From: Amaurobius ferox
Taxonomy: Eukaryota > Arthropoda > Arachnida > Araneae > Amaurobiidae
Direction: 5' to 3'
Length of the DNA: 64,000 nucleotides
NCBI GenBank assembly: GCA_951213105.1
Contig: OX578137.1
Span: 76,855,104-76,919,103, forward strand
This document shows positions 1 to 11,764 of the stretch, in pieces. A model generated the notes under the pieces. The model did no database searches. It saw only the letters and a program-made list of their open reading frames with translations, and was not told the DNA's origin. Positions within the stretch are counted from its first letter, which is position 1. Every line of letters begins with the position of its first letter. Both the position numbers and the translations under genes were made by a program.

Positions 1-2201
1 CACAGATACATAGACTGCTGAACACCACAAATACTAACATTATTGTATCGTCGACACCAACCTGCTTCTCAGGCGCCAGCGGCACATTCATAGACTTTGT
101 CCTAACACGAAACATAGACTACGCTCACACTATTAGTACCCTGGATGAATTCGACTCGGATCATCTGCCGGTACTGGTGACATTTGACCTGAACACACCT
201 CTTCCAGCCTCTTTGGGACAAGCGAGGGTCAACTGGGAAGTATTCAAAAGAGCACTCTTCGAGCCGCACTTAGCAGTACCTAACATTATGAGCACGGCGG
301 ATATTGACTCTGCCACGCACACACTCACAACAGAAATCAAGAGAGCAAATGCCTCTGCCACAACACACCGTGAGTCTCCAAAATTACCCACACTTTCCCA
401 CCATGTCAAACAATTAGTCAGGCAAAGGAATAGATTACGTAAGACATGGCAGGCTAACAGAGATCCCGCCCTTAAAAGGGAGCTTAACAGATTCACGTGT
501 AAAGTCAGGGGGAAAATTGTCGCAGAAAAGCAGCAACAGTATAAAGAATTAATCGAATCCCTTAGCCTAGAAGATGTATCGCTCTGGCAATTCGCAAAAA
601 GACTCAGGAAACCTCAAATTAAGCTCCCGCCACTAATGGATGGCGCTAAAATCGCGTACTCAGACGAGGAAAAAGCCGAGATGCTCGCAAGCCATTATGA
701 AAAACAATTCCAACCAAACCACGATCTAATGTGTCAGGATACCCTAAGAATGGTTAGACAAACTTTGAATAACTTCAGAAATTCCCCGGTAACGGCTGAG
801 ATTAACCCAGCCACCCCGCAGGAGATAGTAGAAATTATCAAAAATCTCAAAAATCGTAAAAGCCCAGGGCACGACAAAATCAGAAATATTGCGGTTAAAA
901 ACCTGCCCCTAAACGTAATATGTTACTTGACTATCTTAATAAATAAAATATTAAAACTAAACTACTTTCCCAAAGAATGGAAGGAAGCGATAATCATAAC
1001 AATCCCCAAGCCAGGTGAGGATGCCACAATTCCAGCCAACTACAGACCAATTAGCTTGCTACCGACACTTAGTAAAATTACTGAGAAAATAATTCTTAAG
1101 AGACTGAACACGCACCTTAGTGAGAATGACATCCTCATTCCGGAGCAGTTTGGATTTCGGCCAAAGCACTCCACCACTCATCAATTGCTGAGAGTGGTAG
1201 AGTACATATCTTCTGGACTTAATAGTAAGACACCCACAGCTACGATTTTTCTGGACATACAAAAAGCCTTTGATAAAGTATGGCACTGTGGATTAGCGTA
1301 CAAATTGATCACTTTAAAAGTCCCTGACTCTCTTGTCAAACTTTTAATCTCATACTTAAATAACAGACACTTTCAAGTCAGAGTAGGAGGTAACTTATCA
1401 ACACCCAAGCTCATTAAAAGTAGTGTACCGCAAGGTTCTATCCTGGGCCCGACACTCTTTAACATATACCTGAACGACATCCCCAGGACTCCAAGCACAG
1501 AGCTGGCACTCTATGCAGACGACAGTGCGATACTAGCAAAACACCCATATGTCTCAGTAATGCACAGACAGCTACAACAACACTTAGACATACTCCAAAC
1601 ATGGCTGGAAAAATGGCGAATAAAATTAAACCCCAACAAATGTCATTGGATCTATTTCTCGAGGAAAATCAAACCGCCGCCGCCACTGTATATAAACAAT
1701 CATGCCTTACGCGCGGAAAAATCTACTAAATACCTAGGTGTAACGATAGATTCCCACCTAACCTGGAAACAGCACGTAACGAACTTAATCAAAAAAGCGT
1801 ATATAACTACAGGAGCCTTATATCCAATGATAGGAAACGGAAATCTCAGTCATCAAAACAAACTGCTAATTTATAAATCGGTCATCCGCCCGGGAATGCT
1901 GTATGCAGCACCCATATGGGGATATGCCTGTAAAACTACGATAGACCTCCTAGAGACAAAACAAAACAAAATCCTACGGATTATCAGGAAAGCTCCCAGG
2001 TATTTAAGGAACTCTGTAATTAGGAATGACTTCAAAATAAAAACTGTTAGAGCCCAAATTAAAAAGCTAGCGCTTAAATTTTACAAAAATTTGCCATCTG
2101 TTCCAAATGAACTGTTATTTAATCTGCATGACTATGATCATCGCAAGGCCAAATCTCGTAAGAGACCCCGCGCTGTTCTAAACATCGATAATCGGAATTA
2201 A
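1..2201 (+). CDS. Jockey-clade LINE ORF2 (endonuclease end plus reverse transcriptase), 5' cut by window edge
   Basis: The frame is open from base 3 to the TAA at 2199-2201 with no internal stop. The first ~55 codons are the end of an APE-type endonuclease, including the SDH motif (DEFDSDHLPV) that carries the last catalytic histidine. A reverse transcriptase follows: the segment NYRPISLLPTLSKITEKII, FLDIQKAFDKVWH, SVPQGSILGP and the catalytic YADD at nt 1512-1523. Such proteins nick target DNA and copy their own RNA into it. A second copy of the same family lies on the minus strand at 49.2-51.9 kb. The two proteins are nearly identical over the RT, so activity was probably recent. This copy is not broken inside the window. 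The Jockey assignment also rests on the ORF1 of the other copy. Confidence 0.9.
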   Translation, partial: QIHRLLNTTNTNIIVSSTPTCFSGASGTFIDFVLTRNIDYAHTISTLDEFDSDHLPVLVTFDLNTPLPASLGQARVNWEVFKRALFEPHLAVPNIMSTADIDSATHTLTTEIKRANASATTHRESPKLPTLSHHVKQLVRQRNRLRKTWQANRDPALKRELNRFTCKVRGKIVAEKQQQYKELIESLSLEDVSLWQFAKRLRKPQIKLPPLMDGAKIAYSDEEKAEMLASHYEKQFQPNHDLMCQDTLRMVRQTLNNFRNSPVTAEINPATPQEIVEIIKNLKNRKSPGHDKIRNIAVKNLPLNVICYLTILINKILKLNYFPKEWKEAIIITIPKPGEDATIPANYRPISLLPTLSKITEKIILKRLNTHLSENDILIPEQFGFRPKHSTTHQLLRVVEYISSGLNSKTPTATIFLDIQKAFDKVWHCGLAYKLITLKVPDSLVKLLISYLNNRHFQVRVGGNLSTPKLIKSSVPQGSILGPTLFNIYLNDIPRTPSTELALYADDSAILAKHPYVSVMHRQLQQHLDILQTWLEKWRIKLNPNKCHWIYFSRKIKPPPPLYINNHALRAEKSTKYLGVTIDSHLTWKQHVTNLIKKAYITTGALYPMIGNGNLSHQNKLLIYKSVIRPGMLYAAPIWGYACKTTIDLLETKQNKILRIIRKAPRYLRNSVIRNDFKIKTVRAQIKKLALKFYKNLPSVPNELLFNLHDYDHRKAKSRKRPRAVLNIDNRN

Positions 2202-2500
2202 AAATCCCACCTCAAACATCTTTTATTAAATAAAACTCGCGACTAATGTTCAAAACTCTAAGCTGCAAAAGTGCTAGGTAACCCTCAGATCTGCATCAAC
2301 CCCCCAAACTGCTTAAACTCTAAATGTGCAACAAACTGCCACACTAGGAGCTAGGACAAATAATAAAAAAGTAGTAAATAAAAACCACGAATCTCCAATT
2401 AGGGTAACTGAATTAATGTCACAGTATGACGATAAGAACCACATATTGAAATTGGAGATTAAAGGCGCTTCGCGCCTGGTGCTCTGTTCTGTACGACACT
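1..2500 (+). mobile_element. LINE copy A, 3' part with 3' UTR
   Basis: After the ORF2 stop, about 290 bases of 3' UTR match, in reverse, the region 48915-49228 of the second LINE. They share the block around GCAACAAACTGCCACAC and the terminal GGCGCTTCGCGCCTGGTGC. Similarity between the copies fades just after GGTGCTCTGTTCTG near 2495-2500, which I take as the 3' end. No long poly(A) tail is visible. GGCGCTTCGCGCC is a small perfect hairpin close to the 3' end, a position where Jockey-type LINEs can carry an RNA structure used in priming. That role is inference. Confidence 0.75.
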
Positions 2501-3562
2501 CGACTTTCACTGAAACTTTTGTAATTTCAAATTCTCAAAAATTATATTTCAATAGACTTCACCTTTAAATTAGTACAGATATTTAGTAAATTTATTTACG
2601 GGGTGATTCTTCTATAAGGTTTGAACTGCATAATGTGCCACCAGAGCATATAAAAAAAAAAAGCGCAAATTAGTTTCTTCCCGTCAAAGTTTCCAATGCT
2701 TCCAAAATTCCTGGTTTATTCCCAAAATTCCTTAGTTTATTCCCGCTTCTCAAAATTCCCAGGTTTTTTGCAACTCTCTCCGAAAATAGTATATTTAATC
2801 CACATTTCATTAGTACTCAATGACATATGTTAATCATTTTTCTACTTTTTGGGTTTTATCCCATTTTTCTAATTATGCATTACATTTGGTCACCAGTGTA
2901 TATGCGTGTAACGACAGAAGTAAATGCTATTTTTTGAACAATTGTAGACTTTAAACCGAGCTCAGTTTCGAATGATTCTGAATATCTAAAAATCGAACTT
3001 CTAACTCGGTCGTAAAATCTGCCGCGCATGCGATGATAGTTTAATGGTTTAGTGTCATAAATCAAGAGGATTTTCCCATTACTTTCCAAAGTGAAGAAAT
3101 CCAGTGTGACAGCTTATTTCCAGTTCGTTATTCGAGGGGGAGTCGGTAGAGGAGAAAAACAGTCAAAAGTGAAATTAATGTCTGCATTCTGTCGCAAAGT
3201 AAATTCTTTCGACAGCCATTTTGGAGGCACTTTTTTTACGAGAAACTGTGTAAGGAGAAAATTTTTGTGAGCAAAATGTATACTTTGCGGAGAGAAGATA
3301 GTATACTCTTCTGAATTTTTCTCGTAAGAATTTCTTGAATGATTTATTTCTATATATTAAAAGAAAAATTCTGATGTGGGCAACACACGAATTTCTCTAT
3401 ATAATCAATTTAATAGAATAGATTCTTTATACTGTGAGCTCGATTGCGATGAAACTAATGCATGAAAAGAATAATTTTGATCGTAGTCGGAAGAAGAGAG
3501 AGAGCACAAGAAAATGACGAAAAGGAATTAAATACTAAAAAAAAAATAAAAATAAAACTCTT
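2500..3562. other. Gene-free AT-rich stretch
   Basis: No coding region is supported. Near 3370 there is a degraded 5' terminus of the dispersed family described at 15716 and 17504 (TCTGATGTGGGCAACACACG). Bases 2695-2770 hold three loose repeats of 'ttcccaaaattcc'. Nothing else is recognised. Confidence 0.5.
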
Positions 3563-3840
3563 AGTGGTATATTTTCTAATCTGCGACAATATAAGTAGTA
3601 CGGGGTTGCATATATTGATTCAATTCCCCCTTTTTTTTTGGAACTTTGCTTACTAAAGGGGCCAGGATGTTTTATTCTTCAGTTCTGCCCGTGAAGATAA
3701 TTTTGCATAGTGGGAACACAAATTCTTAAACTTCTCTTTATGAGCAATCAATTTAATATTTTACCAGAATTTGCACATGATTGCGAATTATAAGTTTTTT
3801 TATATTATATACTCCGTACGAAGAACGGGTATGCTGCTAG
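3563..3840 (+). mobile_element. Helitron-type 3' end
   Basis: The segment is an inverted copy of the end of the element at 6379-8621. It ends with a small hairpin (arms ACtCCGT at 3811-3817 and ACGGGT at 3825-3830), ten bases, then CTAG at 3837-3840 followed by T. A hairpin about ten bases before a CTRR end is the Helitron 3' signature. The matching 5' end of this copy is not found upstream. Confidence 0.6.
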
Positions 3841-3859
3841 TTTTATATATATAGATTTA

Positions 3860-4505
3860 AATCAAAAAAATAATAATTAAAATTAAACAGACAGATTTAA
3901 TTTAATTGCGTTTCTGAGCAACATGATATAAAACAGAATCTTCCTCATAAACTGCGAAATTAAATAACTATTTTGATTTCTTTATACTTTTCATTGTTCA
4001 ATAAAAGCTTGTGAGAAATAAACCATGGAGATAGATTTCCCATTTAAATCATGTTTCAAACAATTCATGTTTTCAGAAAGTGACAAATTAGTGCAAAAAA
4101 TCTCCCATCAAACTCAGAGATATAATTTTAATTTACTTTCAAACTTCAAACTATTTTCAAGCTTTTCGCTTCGTTTGGATAAGCCACGGAGTTAGAGAGT
4201 AGAACTCGTAGAAAAAAGTTTCGTTTTTCATTAATATCTCGACAACCCCTGATCTTAGGTACTTGAAACTTGGGTAAATGTATGGGGGGCTATTTCAAGG
4301 CTATCTACAAAATTTCATCAAATTCGGTTCGGCAGTTCTCCCGTGATGATGAGACAAACGAAAATTTCGTCTTTTACTAATATCTCGAGAACCACTGATT
4401 GTAGAAACTCCAAACATGGACTAAATTTTAAGTGGGACTATTTCCAGGCTACCTACAAAATTTCATCAAATTCGGGTCAGCCTTTCTCCCGTGATGACGG
4501 GACAA

Positions 4506-4538
<33 letters not shown>

Positions 4539-4561
4539 TTTTTCAATTTTATTTATATAGA
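3860..4561 (-). mobile_element. Helitron-type 5' fragment
   Basis: Read on the minus strand this starts with TCTATATAAATAAAATTG preceded by A, then repeated CTGTCTGT and TTGTCCCGTCATCACGGG. It matches the 5' third of the element at 6379-8621 over about 700 bases. No CTAG-type 3' end in this orientation lies to its left, so it is truncated. An oppositely oriented 3' end abuts it at 3840. Confidence 0.55.
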
Positions 4562-4599
4562 TAACAATAATCCAAATGCTTTTTAGAGAGGTTGAGTCA

Positions 4600-5000
4600 C
4601 AGCAGAACTCCAGTTAATTTTATTTTTCCCCATAATATCGAAAAGAAAGAGCTAATTATTATTTTTCCTACAATATCGAAAGAAAGTTCTAATTAATTTT
4701 ATTTTTTGTCACAATACCGAAAAGAAAGCGCTAATTATTTTTTTCTCACAATATCAAGAAAGTTCTAATTAATTTTATTTTTTGTCACAATATTGAATAG
4801 AAAAGTTCTAATTTTTTTCTTATAATATCGAATAAAAAGCTTTAATTATTTATTTTTGTCATAAAGAAAGCTTTAATTAATTATATTTTTTTCATAATAT
4901 CGAAAAGAAAGCTCAATTTAATTTTTTTCTCGATCGAAATTAATATCGAATTTTAATATCGAACGAAAGATCCAATTATATTTTTTCCCATAACATCGAA
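4600..5000. repeat. Degenerate tandem repeat, about 50-bp unit
   Basis: Roughly eight loose units of the form 'ctaattaattttatttttt..cataatatcgaaaagaaag' follow one another. The units differ by substitutions and by the length of their T runs. No coding potential is seen. Confidence 0.6.
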
Positions 5001-5039
5001 ATTTAGTAATTTGTACGAAGAGTTACGTGTTGGATACCT

Positions 5040-5790
5040 GAAAGATACGTACATTTAATTAATATCATCCCATGGAATAAGTAACTATTGACGAATTCTT
5101 TGGCGTCAAAATACAAAACTATTACAAAAGTAATTTCTCCCGTGAATGGAATGAACTAGATCCACGAGAATGATGCTAACAGATTTGGCGCATGATACTG
5201 CATACGAAGAATGTACTCATTGGAGGATTACTAATAACTTTTATAATTTATGCAATTTTTTTGTAAAATTTATTTGAAAAACGGGCAATATTTCGAGTAC
5301 GGTTCACAATAGCATTATAAAGTTTGTGTTAATCTTTTTCTGATGAAAAATTACGCATGAAATGATTACTGATTTAACAATGTTGAAGGTCCTGATGTTC
5401 TCAAAAAATCATTCAAATATCGTGCAATATCCCGAGAATGGTTCTTGCTAGCGTTCTAAAATTTATGTCAACATATAAAATAATTATGCATTTATCATTA
5501 TTTTTCAAAAATTTGAGAATTTTTCGAAAATTCGATTGCATTTAAAATCAATAGGGTTCCAGTATTCACCGACTGTAATAATCGTACCAGTTTTCGATTG
5601 AAACTTTCCATTCGTTCGTGAGGTCCCCCCCTCCCCCCACACACTACTTCAAAATGTTTGATTCGATTTCAAGGATGCTTGAAACGTGCTCTGCTGCAGA
5701 AAAATCGAATTCGAATTTTCGACCCCTTCACAGTACTTTACATATACATTAAACTGTGTATGAAGGGAAATTAATAATTTAATTTATTAA
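5040..5790 (+). repeat. Diverged copy of dispersed element family A
   Basis: The order of blocks matches the better copies at 17504 and 61054: 'agatccacgagaatgatgc', 'caatatttcgagtacggttc', 'gcttgaaacgtgctctgc', 'tcgaattcgaattttcgacc', and a terminal 'agtactttacatatacatt...gaaggga' hairpin remnant near 5735-5775. It is too diverged to call exact ends. Confidence 0.5.
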
Positions 5791-6378
5791 TTTAATTTGT
5801 ACTTTTTTTAGTATGCGTCTGGAGGGGGTTTCAATACATATAGAAATTTATTTTTTACTCATGTTTTGATCACATCTTATCTGTAGACAGTTATTAACCC
5901 GATCAACGTGATACAGTGGGGTAATACGCAAATATGCACATGGTGGTAAATCATGCACTCAACTTTTCTAATAAAATCATCCCCTTTTATCAGATGTTGA
6001 TTAATCGCTGAATCAAATTCAGAAAAATAGTTTCCTAGACAGTAAATGATCTTCTACATCAGCTTCAAGAGCGATGACGTTGATATTTGTTGGCTAGTGA
6101 CCTTCCGCGTAGTAGCCTTCAATGCAATGACTATTTGCATTCAACGGTCATTCATCGTTTGGATGCTGCGTGTGCGATTTTTCAATTCTCAAGAAAAGTT
6201 TAGTGAAGTTGCTAAACTCAAATTTCTAAAATCGCACGATAATATAGTAAGCACGGCACTCAATGCTCTCCGAATTGCCATCGATTTCTTAACGAGAATA
6301 TATTATCTTTAAGAAATCGGTGCGAATTGCAGATATTGTGGGCTGTTTGGTATAATATTAATTACACGTATGATAGAA

Positions 6379-8621
6379 CTAGCAGCATACCCGTTCTTCG
6401 TACGGAATATAAAATATAAAGAAACTTATAATTCACAATCATGTGCAAATTCTGTTAAAATTTAAATTTATTGCTCTTAAAGAGAAGTTTAAGAATATCT
6501 GTTCTCACTATGCAAAATTATCTTCACGGGCAGATTTGAAGAATAAAACATCCTGGCTTCATTTGTAAGCAAATTTACAAAAAAAAAAAAAAAAAAAAAA
6601 AAAGGAATTGAATCAATATATGCAACCCCGTACTACTTATATTGTCGCAGATTAGAAAATATGCCAGTGTGTTAGTAGAAGATTACCCGTATTACAATAT
6701 AAGCCTCAAAAATATTCGCCAAAATAAAAGAGATGACGTAATAAATTATAAATATCAATAATCCCCGTAATCTTAATACCAGAAGATCGTAATTGATCCC
6801 AATATATGCCAGTATATATATCAAAATATATGCCAATATACCTGTACAACTTTTATTCTCGTAGATTAGAAGATATATCTGTGCATTTGTAGAAGATTAC
6901 TCGCACAACGTACTATATATGAGTTTCAACAATTTTCGTCATAAATAAACAATGGCATAATAACTTGAAAATATCAATAATCCCTGAATCAACAGTTCCC
7001 GAAAATATCAATGATAATAATGTTTAAACCTGAAGACCGTAATTGATATTATCCAGTCAAAAATGCAATGTCAATGAAATTTATTTTATATACATATTTT
7101 TATTCTTCAAATCGGAAAAGATTTAATAAAAATCGTATGGCACGTAACACATTGGATCCGTTGCTAAGCGACATGATATCATTTGCTTCAAATAAATTGA
7201 TGGAAATCATATCGTTTGAATAATGCTATCTCCATGGAACATTTTCGTCAATTTTGGGATAAATTAAAAAATCGCCAAATTTATCGCCAAGTGGGACTGT
7301 AGAACTGATAGTCCCATTTTGCGACAAATTGACGAAACATCACAACAATACTATCCCCTAACAAAACACAATTAATTTCATTTATTAAGCGCAATTTTAT
7401 CAATTCCATGATATTTTTATGGATTTACAAATATTTTTATCAATTTGGTAATATTAAAAAAATTCGTTAAATGTGTTACTAAGTAGGATGGATAGACTGA
7501 CAGACAAATGCTACCGAAACATCATTTCAGTACTGTATTCTAAAAACACAAATTTAATTTCATTGATTTGCGTCATTTTTATCAATTTGGAGACATTTCC
7601 GCTAATTTGGTAAAGTTTAAGAAAAGTTACCAAGTTAGCAATATTCCGCCAAATTCGTAGCTCGGAATTTGCAGATCTGAGGAATAAAATATCCTGATCC
7701 CGTTTGTATATACTAAATGAAAACACTAAAATTCTATAAGATACACCCGTTCTACTGTTTTTCTGTTTCAACAATCGGCTAAATGAATTTATTGGGTAAA
7801 TACAATATATGAGTTTATTAGCTAAACACAATAAATGAGCTTGAAACCCCTTTGCTAAAATAAAGGAAAGTGATGTACGCAGTTCGTAATTTATATAATT
7901 AAAAGAACAATCAAACCGTTCATTTATAAAATATACTTTTACATCCATTTATTTATTATTCAAATAGAAAAAAATAATAATAAATATTAACAACACATTT
8001 AATTTCATTCCGTTGCCGAGCAACATGATATAAGATAGAATCTTTCTCATAAAATGCGAAATTAAATAGCCATTTTGATTTCATTATACTTTTCATCGTT
8101 CATGGAGGTAGATTTTTCCATTTAAATTCATGTTTTAAACAATTCATGTTTTCCGATAGTGACTAATTAATGCAAAAATCCTGCATCAAACTCGGAAATA
8201 AAATTTTATTTCATTTTGATGTTTTAAACAAATGATTTTCATCCTTTCCGTTTGTAAAAACCACGGAGTTGGAGAGTAGAACTCTTAGGAAAAAGTTCCT
8301 TTTTTCATTAATGTCTCGACAACCCCTATTCTTAGAAACTCGAAATGTAGACTAAATTTATGGAGCGCTATTTCAAGGCTATCCACAAAATTTCATTAAA
8401 TTCAGTTCAGCAGTTTTCCCGTGATGAAGAGACAAACGAAAATTTTGTTTTTACTAATATCTCGGGAACCACTGATTGTAGAAACTTAAAACACAGATTA
8501 AATTTTAAGTGGGGCTATTTCTAGGCTACCCACAAAATTTCATCAAAGTCAGTTCAGCCGTTCTCCCGTGATGATGGGACAAACAGACAGACAGACAGAT
8601 TTTCAATTTTATTTATATAGA
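6379..8621 (-). mobile_element. Non-autonomous Helitron-type element
   Basis: On the minus strand it begins with TCTATATAAATAAAATTG at 8621 and ends with a hairpin (ACCCGT/ACGGaGT arms), ten bases and CTAG at 6379-6382, followed by T. TC at the 5' end, a hairpin before CTRR and a T after it are Helitron hallmarks. The 2.2-kb interior shows no Rep/helicase frame, so it would depend on another element for mobility. Partial copies of both ends lie at 3563-4561. Confidence 0.65.
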
Positions 8622-8654
8622 CTAGCCATGGCTATTAAAATAAGAGAGGTAGCA

Positions 8655-9655
8655 ATTTCGAAAAATGACTACTAAAACCAAACAACTAGTCATTTCAGGA
8701 ATTTTCAGTTTAGACAGCTAATTATTTCAGGAAATCGCTAATGAGGATTGCCATCTTGTCATTTCAGAATTTTCCAGTTCAGACAGCTAACCATTTCAGG
8801 AAATCGTTAGTGAGGACTGTCAGCTTGTCATTCCAGAATTTTTGTTGACAGCTAACCATTTCAGGAAATCGTTAGTGAGGACTGTCAGCTTGTCATTTCA
8901 GAATTTTTGTTGACAGCTAACCATTTCAGGAAATCGTTAGTGAGGACTGTCAGCTTGTCATTTCAGAATTTTTGTTGAAAGCTAACCATTTCAAGAAATC
9001 GTTAGTGAGGACTGTCAGCTTGTCATTTCAGAATTTTTGTTGACAGCTAACCATTTCAGGAAATCGTTAGTGAGGACTGTCAGCCTGTCATTTCAGAATT
9101 TTTGGTGACAGCTAACCATTTCAGGAAATCGTTAGTGAGGACTGTCAGCTTGTCATTTCAGAATTTTTGTTGACAGCTAACCATTTCAGGAAATCGTTAG
9201 TGAGGACTGTCAGCCTGTCATTTCAGAATTTTTGGTGACAGCTAACCATTTCAGGAAATCGTTAGTGAGGACTGTCAGCTTGTCATTTCAGAATTTTGTT
9301 GAAAGCTAACCATTTCAAGAAATCGTTAGTGAGGACTGTCAGCTTGTCATTTCAGAATTTTTGTTGACAGCTAACCATTTCAGGAAATCGTTAGTGAGGA
9401 CTGTCAGCTTGTCATTTCAGAATTTTTGTTGAAAGCTAACCATTTCAAGAAATCGTTAGTGAGGACAGTCAGCTTGTCATTTCAGAATTTTTCAGTTTAG
9501 ACAGTTAACCAGTTCAGGAAATCGTTAGTGAGGACTGTCAGTTTGTCATTTCAAAACTTTTCAGTTGACAGCTAACCATTTCAGGAAATTGCTAATGAGG
9601 CCTATCAGCTAGTCATTTCAGAAATTTTCAGTTTAGACAATTAGCCATTTTATAA
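8655..9655. repeat. Satellite array, 65-bp unit, about 15 copies
   Basis: The unit runs GACAGCTAACCATTTCAGG, AAATCGTTAGTGAGGACTG, TCAGCTTGTCATTTCAG, AATTTTTGTT. Spacing between successive GACAGCTAACC starts is 65 bases in the clean part (for example 8847 and 8912). Outer units are more diverged than the central ones, as expected for unequal exchange. The array ends about 35 bases from the donor side of the host exon at 9691. Confidence 0.9.
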
Positions 9656-9690
9656 AATGGTTCATAGATCAAAAGAGGAGACTGACTCAC

Positions 9691-9837
9691 TTAGCTTTCC
9701 TCTTGAGGACTTGTTGCGCTTCGGGATAATTCTTCAAAGCCTCCCAGAGATCATCTTTGCTTAGCACGAATAGGTTGGAAAATCCTTTGCTTCGCACATC
9801 AGTTGTTCGCCTGTTACACCCGGGGATGCCCAACAAA
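9691..9837 (-). CDS. Host exon: cyclic-nucleotide-binding region of a CNG-type channel
   Basis: On the minus strand an AG acceptor (tttcag, 9838-9843) precedes a 147-base open frame that ends at a GTGAGT donor (9685-9690). The reading includes [32 protein letters not shown] and [14 protein letters not shown]. The NRRT...[10 protein letters not shown] and YPEAQ motifs belong to the cyclic-nucleotide-binding domain of cyclic-nucleotide-gated cation channels. These are membrane channels opened by cGMP or cAMP, and the beta-type subunits look closest to my eye. Both flanking introns are phase 2, so the exon is symmetrical. No neighbouring exon is recognised in the window, which suggests introns enlarged by transposons. 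The gene is transcribed right to left. Confidence 0.85.
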
Positions 9838-11280
9838 CTGAAACAAAATTAAGAAACCCATTACTTAAAACCATACAATAAGAAATTTTACTGAATGTAT
9901 AAATTTATTTTCCACCTTTTATCTCAAGCAATCTTTATATTTTTACTTTCCTGTACTGTACTGTCGAGAAAATTTAATTTTCTCGAAAACTTTTGAATAT
10001 GAGATCCTGCTATTTTAATGAAGTTTTCAAAAATTCATTCAAAAATTGAGGAGTTTTCTGAACATTCGATCATGTATAAAATTAATAGCGTGCAAGGATT
10101 TACTGATTATAATAATCGCACAAGGTTTCGTTTTAAATTATTCATTTGTGGGCTACCGCTTCCAAACAAGCAGCATCACAGAAGCGGAAGGCCCAAAAGT
10201 ATACTAAGCCAGAAAGCCTTCTTTCAAATCAGACGCTAAACTTCGTTTTATCGCCAGTGTGATACGCGAAGGAGTGCTCTCTCTCTCTCAAGGTTACTAT
10301 AGCAGCCATATCAAGAGAAAGGACTCTCGCAATTTGGTTTATCTTTTTATAGGATATATGTATAACTTACAATTTAGCATTAGAGACACATTTTAAATGG
10401 ATTGTCTTTTAGATTGGAATTAAATTAATTCAATACTGATTAGATTATAAAGAGGCCGATATATAACTTACAATTAAACAATATGGGCTTATCGCCGATA
10501 TATAACTTACAATTAAGCAATATAGACACTTTTTAAATGCATTATCTCTTAGATTAGAATTAAATTAATTCAGTATTGACTCAATTAAAGAATCATTTTA
10601 TTATTTTCTAATGCTATTGTATAGAGGAAGTTCACGGATAATCACGACATTTAGACGAAAAAATACACTTAAAGACACCATGAACACATTTCGAACATTT
10701 TGGGAAATATTTCCATCAGTGTGTGTGTGTGTCTATCTGTGGGGTGCGAATGCACGTATCACTATGGCAATTTATATGTAGATGCATTCTGCAGAAAATT
10801 AGAAACAGGTGGAATATTTTGTAATAAATGGAATTAAAACATTATTCAAAATTAGAGATTTTAAATTAGAGAGAGTGCGTACAGCCACGAAATTCTATAT
10901 GTAGCAACATTATGAAAAAATTAGAATTAGGTACATCATTCGAGAGAGAAAGAGTGTGGTTGTGTGTGTGTCAAAATATAGTACGATCAAAATATAGTGT
11001 GGTAACTGCAGGAGAGGTCGACCTTGTTTCGAACGAGTAGGATTCAAAAGCGCCCATAAAACTTATTCCTGAGATAGCCAGACTCAAGGATGGGAGGTTA
11101 ATATCTATTAACTTTACCTACATTTCTGACCTTGAACGTTCGAGGGAGCGAAAGTGCCCCCTCGCGCTCCCCTATGGGCGCCCATAGAACATTTTCCAGA
11201 GGGTAAACTCATGGATGAGAAGTGCAATATTGACTAGCTTGATACCTACATTTGTGACTTTGAACGCCCCTATGGGCACC
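9838..11280. other. Intronic or intergenic stretch without a supported gene
   Basis: No coding region is seen. Bases 10363-10460 and 10496-10590 are a diverged direct duplication ('atataacttacaattaagc...ttaattcagtattga'). Short GT and GA tracts lie near 10720 and 10945. CTATGGGCGCCCATAG, a 16-bp perfect palindrome, is at 11172-11187, with related half-palindromes near 11271, 11925 and 12040. Confidence 0.5.
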
Positions 11281-11477
11281 CATGGCTATAAGTGTTGAAG
11301 ACCCAGGCCATTTGACTAGCCCTATAGGGCTTACAGCAGCTGTTTGAGTGGCCGGGAGAGATGGCTATAAGCACAGACTAATATAGTATTCTGTGGCTAT
11401 AAGTGTTGCAGACCCAAACCACTCGACTGACCCAGAGGGCTTACAGCAGCTGTTTGAGTGGCCAGAGTGGCTATAAG
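11280..11477 (-). repeat. Two tandem SINE 3'-tail fragments
   Basis: Two units of 'ggctataagtgttg..gacccaa.cc' plus 'agggcttacagcagctgtttgagtggcc' precede the full SINE at 11478. They resemble the reverse complement of its 3' domain (accgtccgacc... / ...ctgtttggacggtc). They look like nested or tandem tails of the same family. Confidence 0.5.
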
Positions 11478-11764
11478 TGTTGTTGTTGAAACCCAGACCG
11501 TCCGACCTACCAGAAAGGTGTAAGGTAACTGTTTGGACGGTCGGGAAGTGCCACCCAATTTAGACCGGAACCCAGTGGGGGAGGCATCCACAGGGACCGT
11601 ACCCTCCTTCCCCTACCACCAACCTCTCGGAAGGACTTTCGGACCCACATGTTTAACGTGATCGTACTCCGCATGAACACGGCGGCAGTTTTGGCAGTGG
11701 CTGGAATCGAACCCGGGCCTACCGAGTGCAACTCCAGCGCGCTAACCAATGGGCTACCGCGCCC
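11478..11764 (-). mobile_element. tRNA-derived SINE, near full length
   Basis: On the minus strand it opens with GGGCGCGGTAGCCCATTGG and TTAGCGCGC (A-box like), then CCCGGGTTCGATTCC (B-box like). A unique body follows and the element ends in a short AAC-type tail. The order A box, B box, body, simple tail defines a tRNA-derived SINE transcribed by RNA polymerase III. Related copies lie at 16460, 19904 and 46985. Confidence 0.75.

Noticed and set aside
161..496. Minus-strand frame over the LINE
   Set aside because: It is the shadow of the ORF2 reading frame; the same shadow appears at 50938-51273 over the second LINE copy.
8655..9655. CRISPR-like array
   Set aside because: Repeat units are directly adjacent with no unique spacers, and the setting is eukaryotic. 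It is a satellite.
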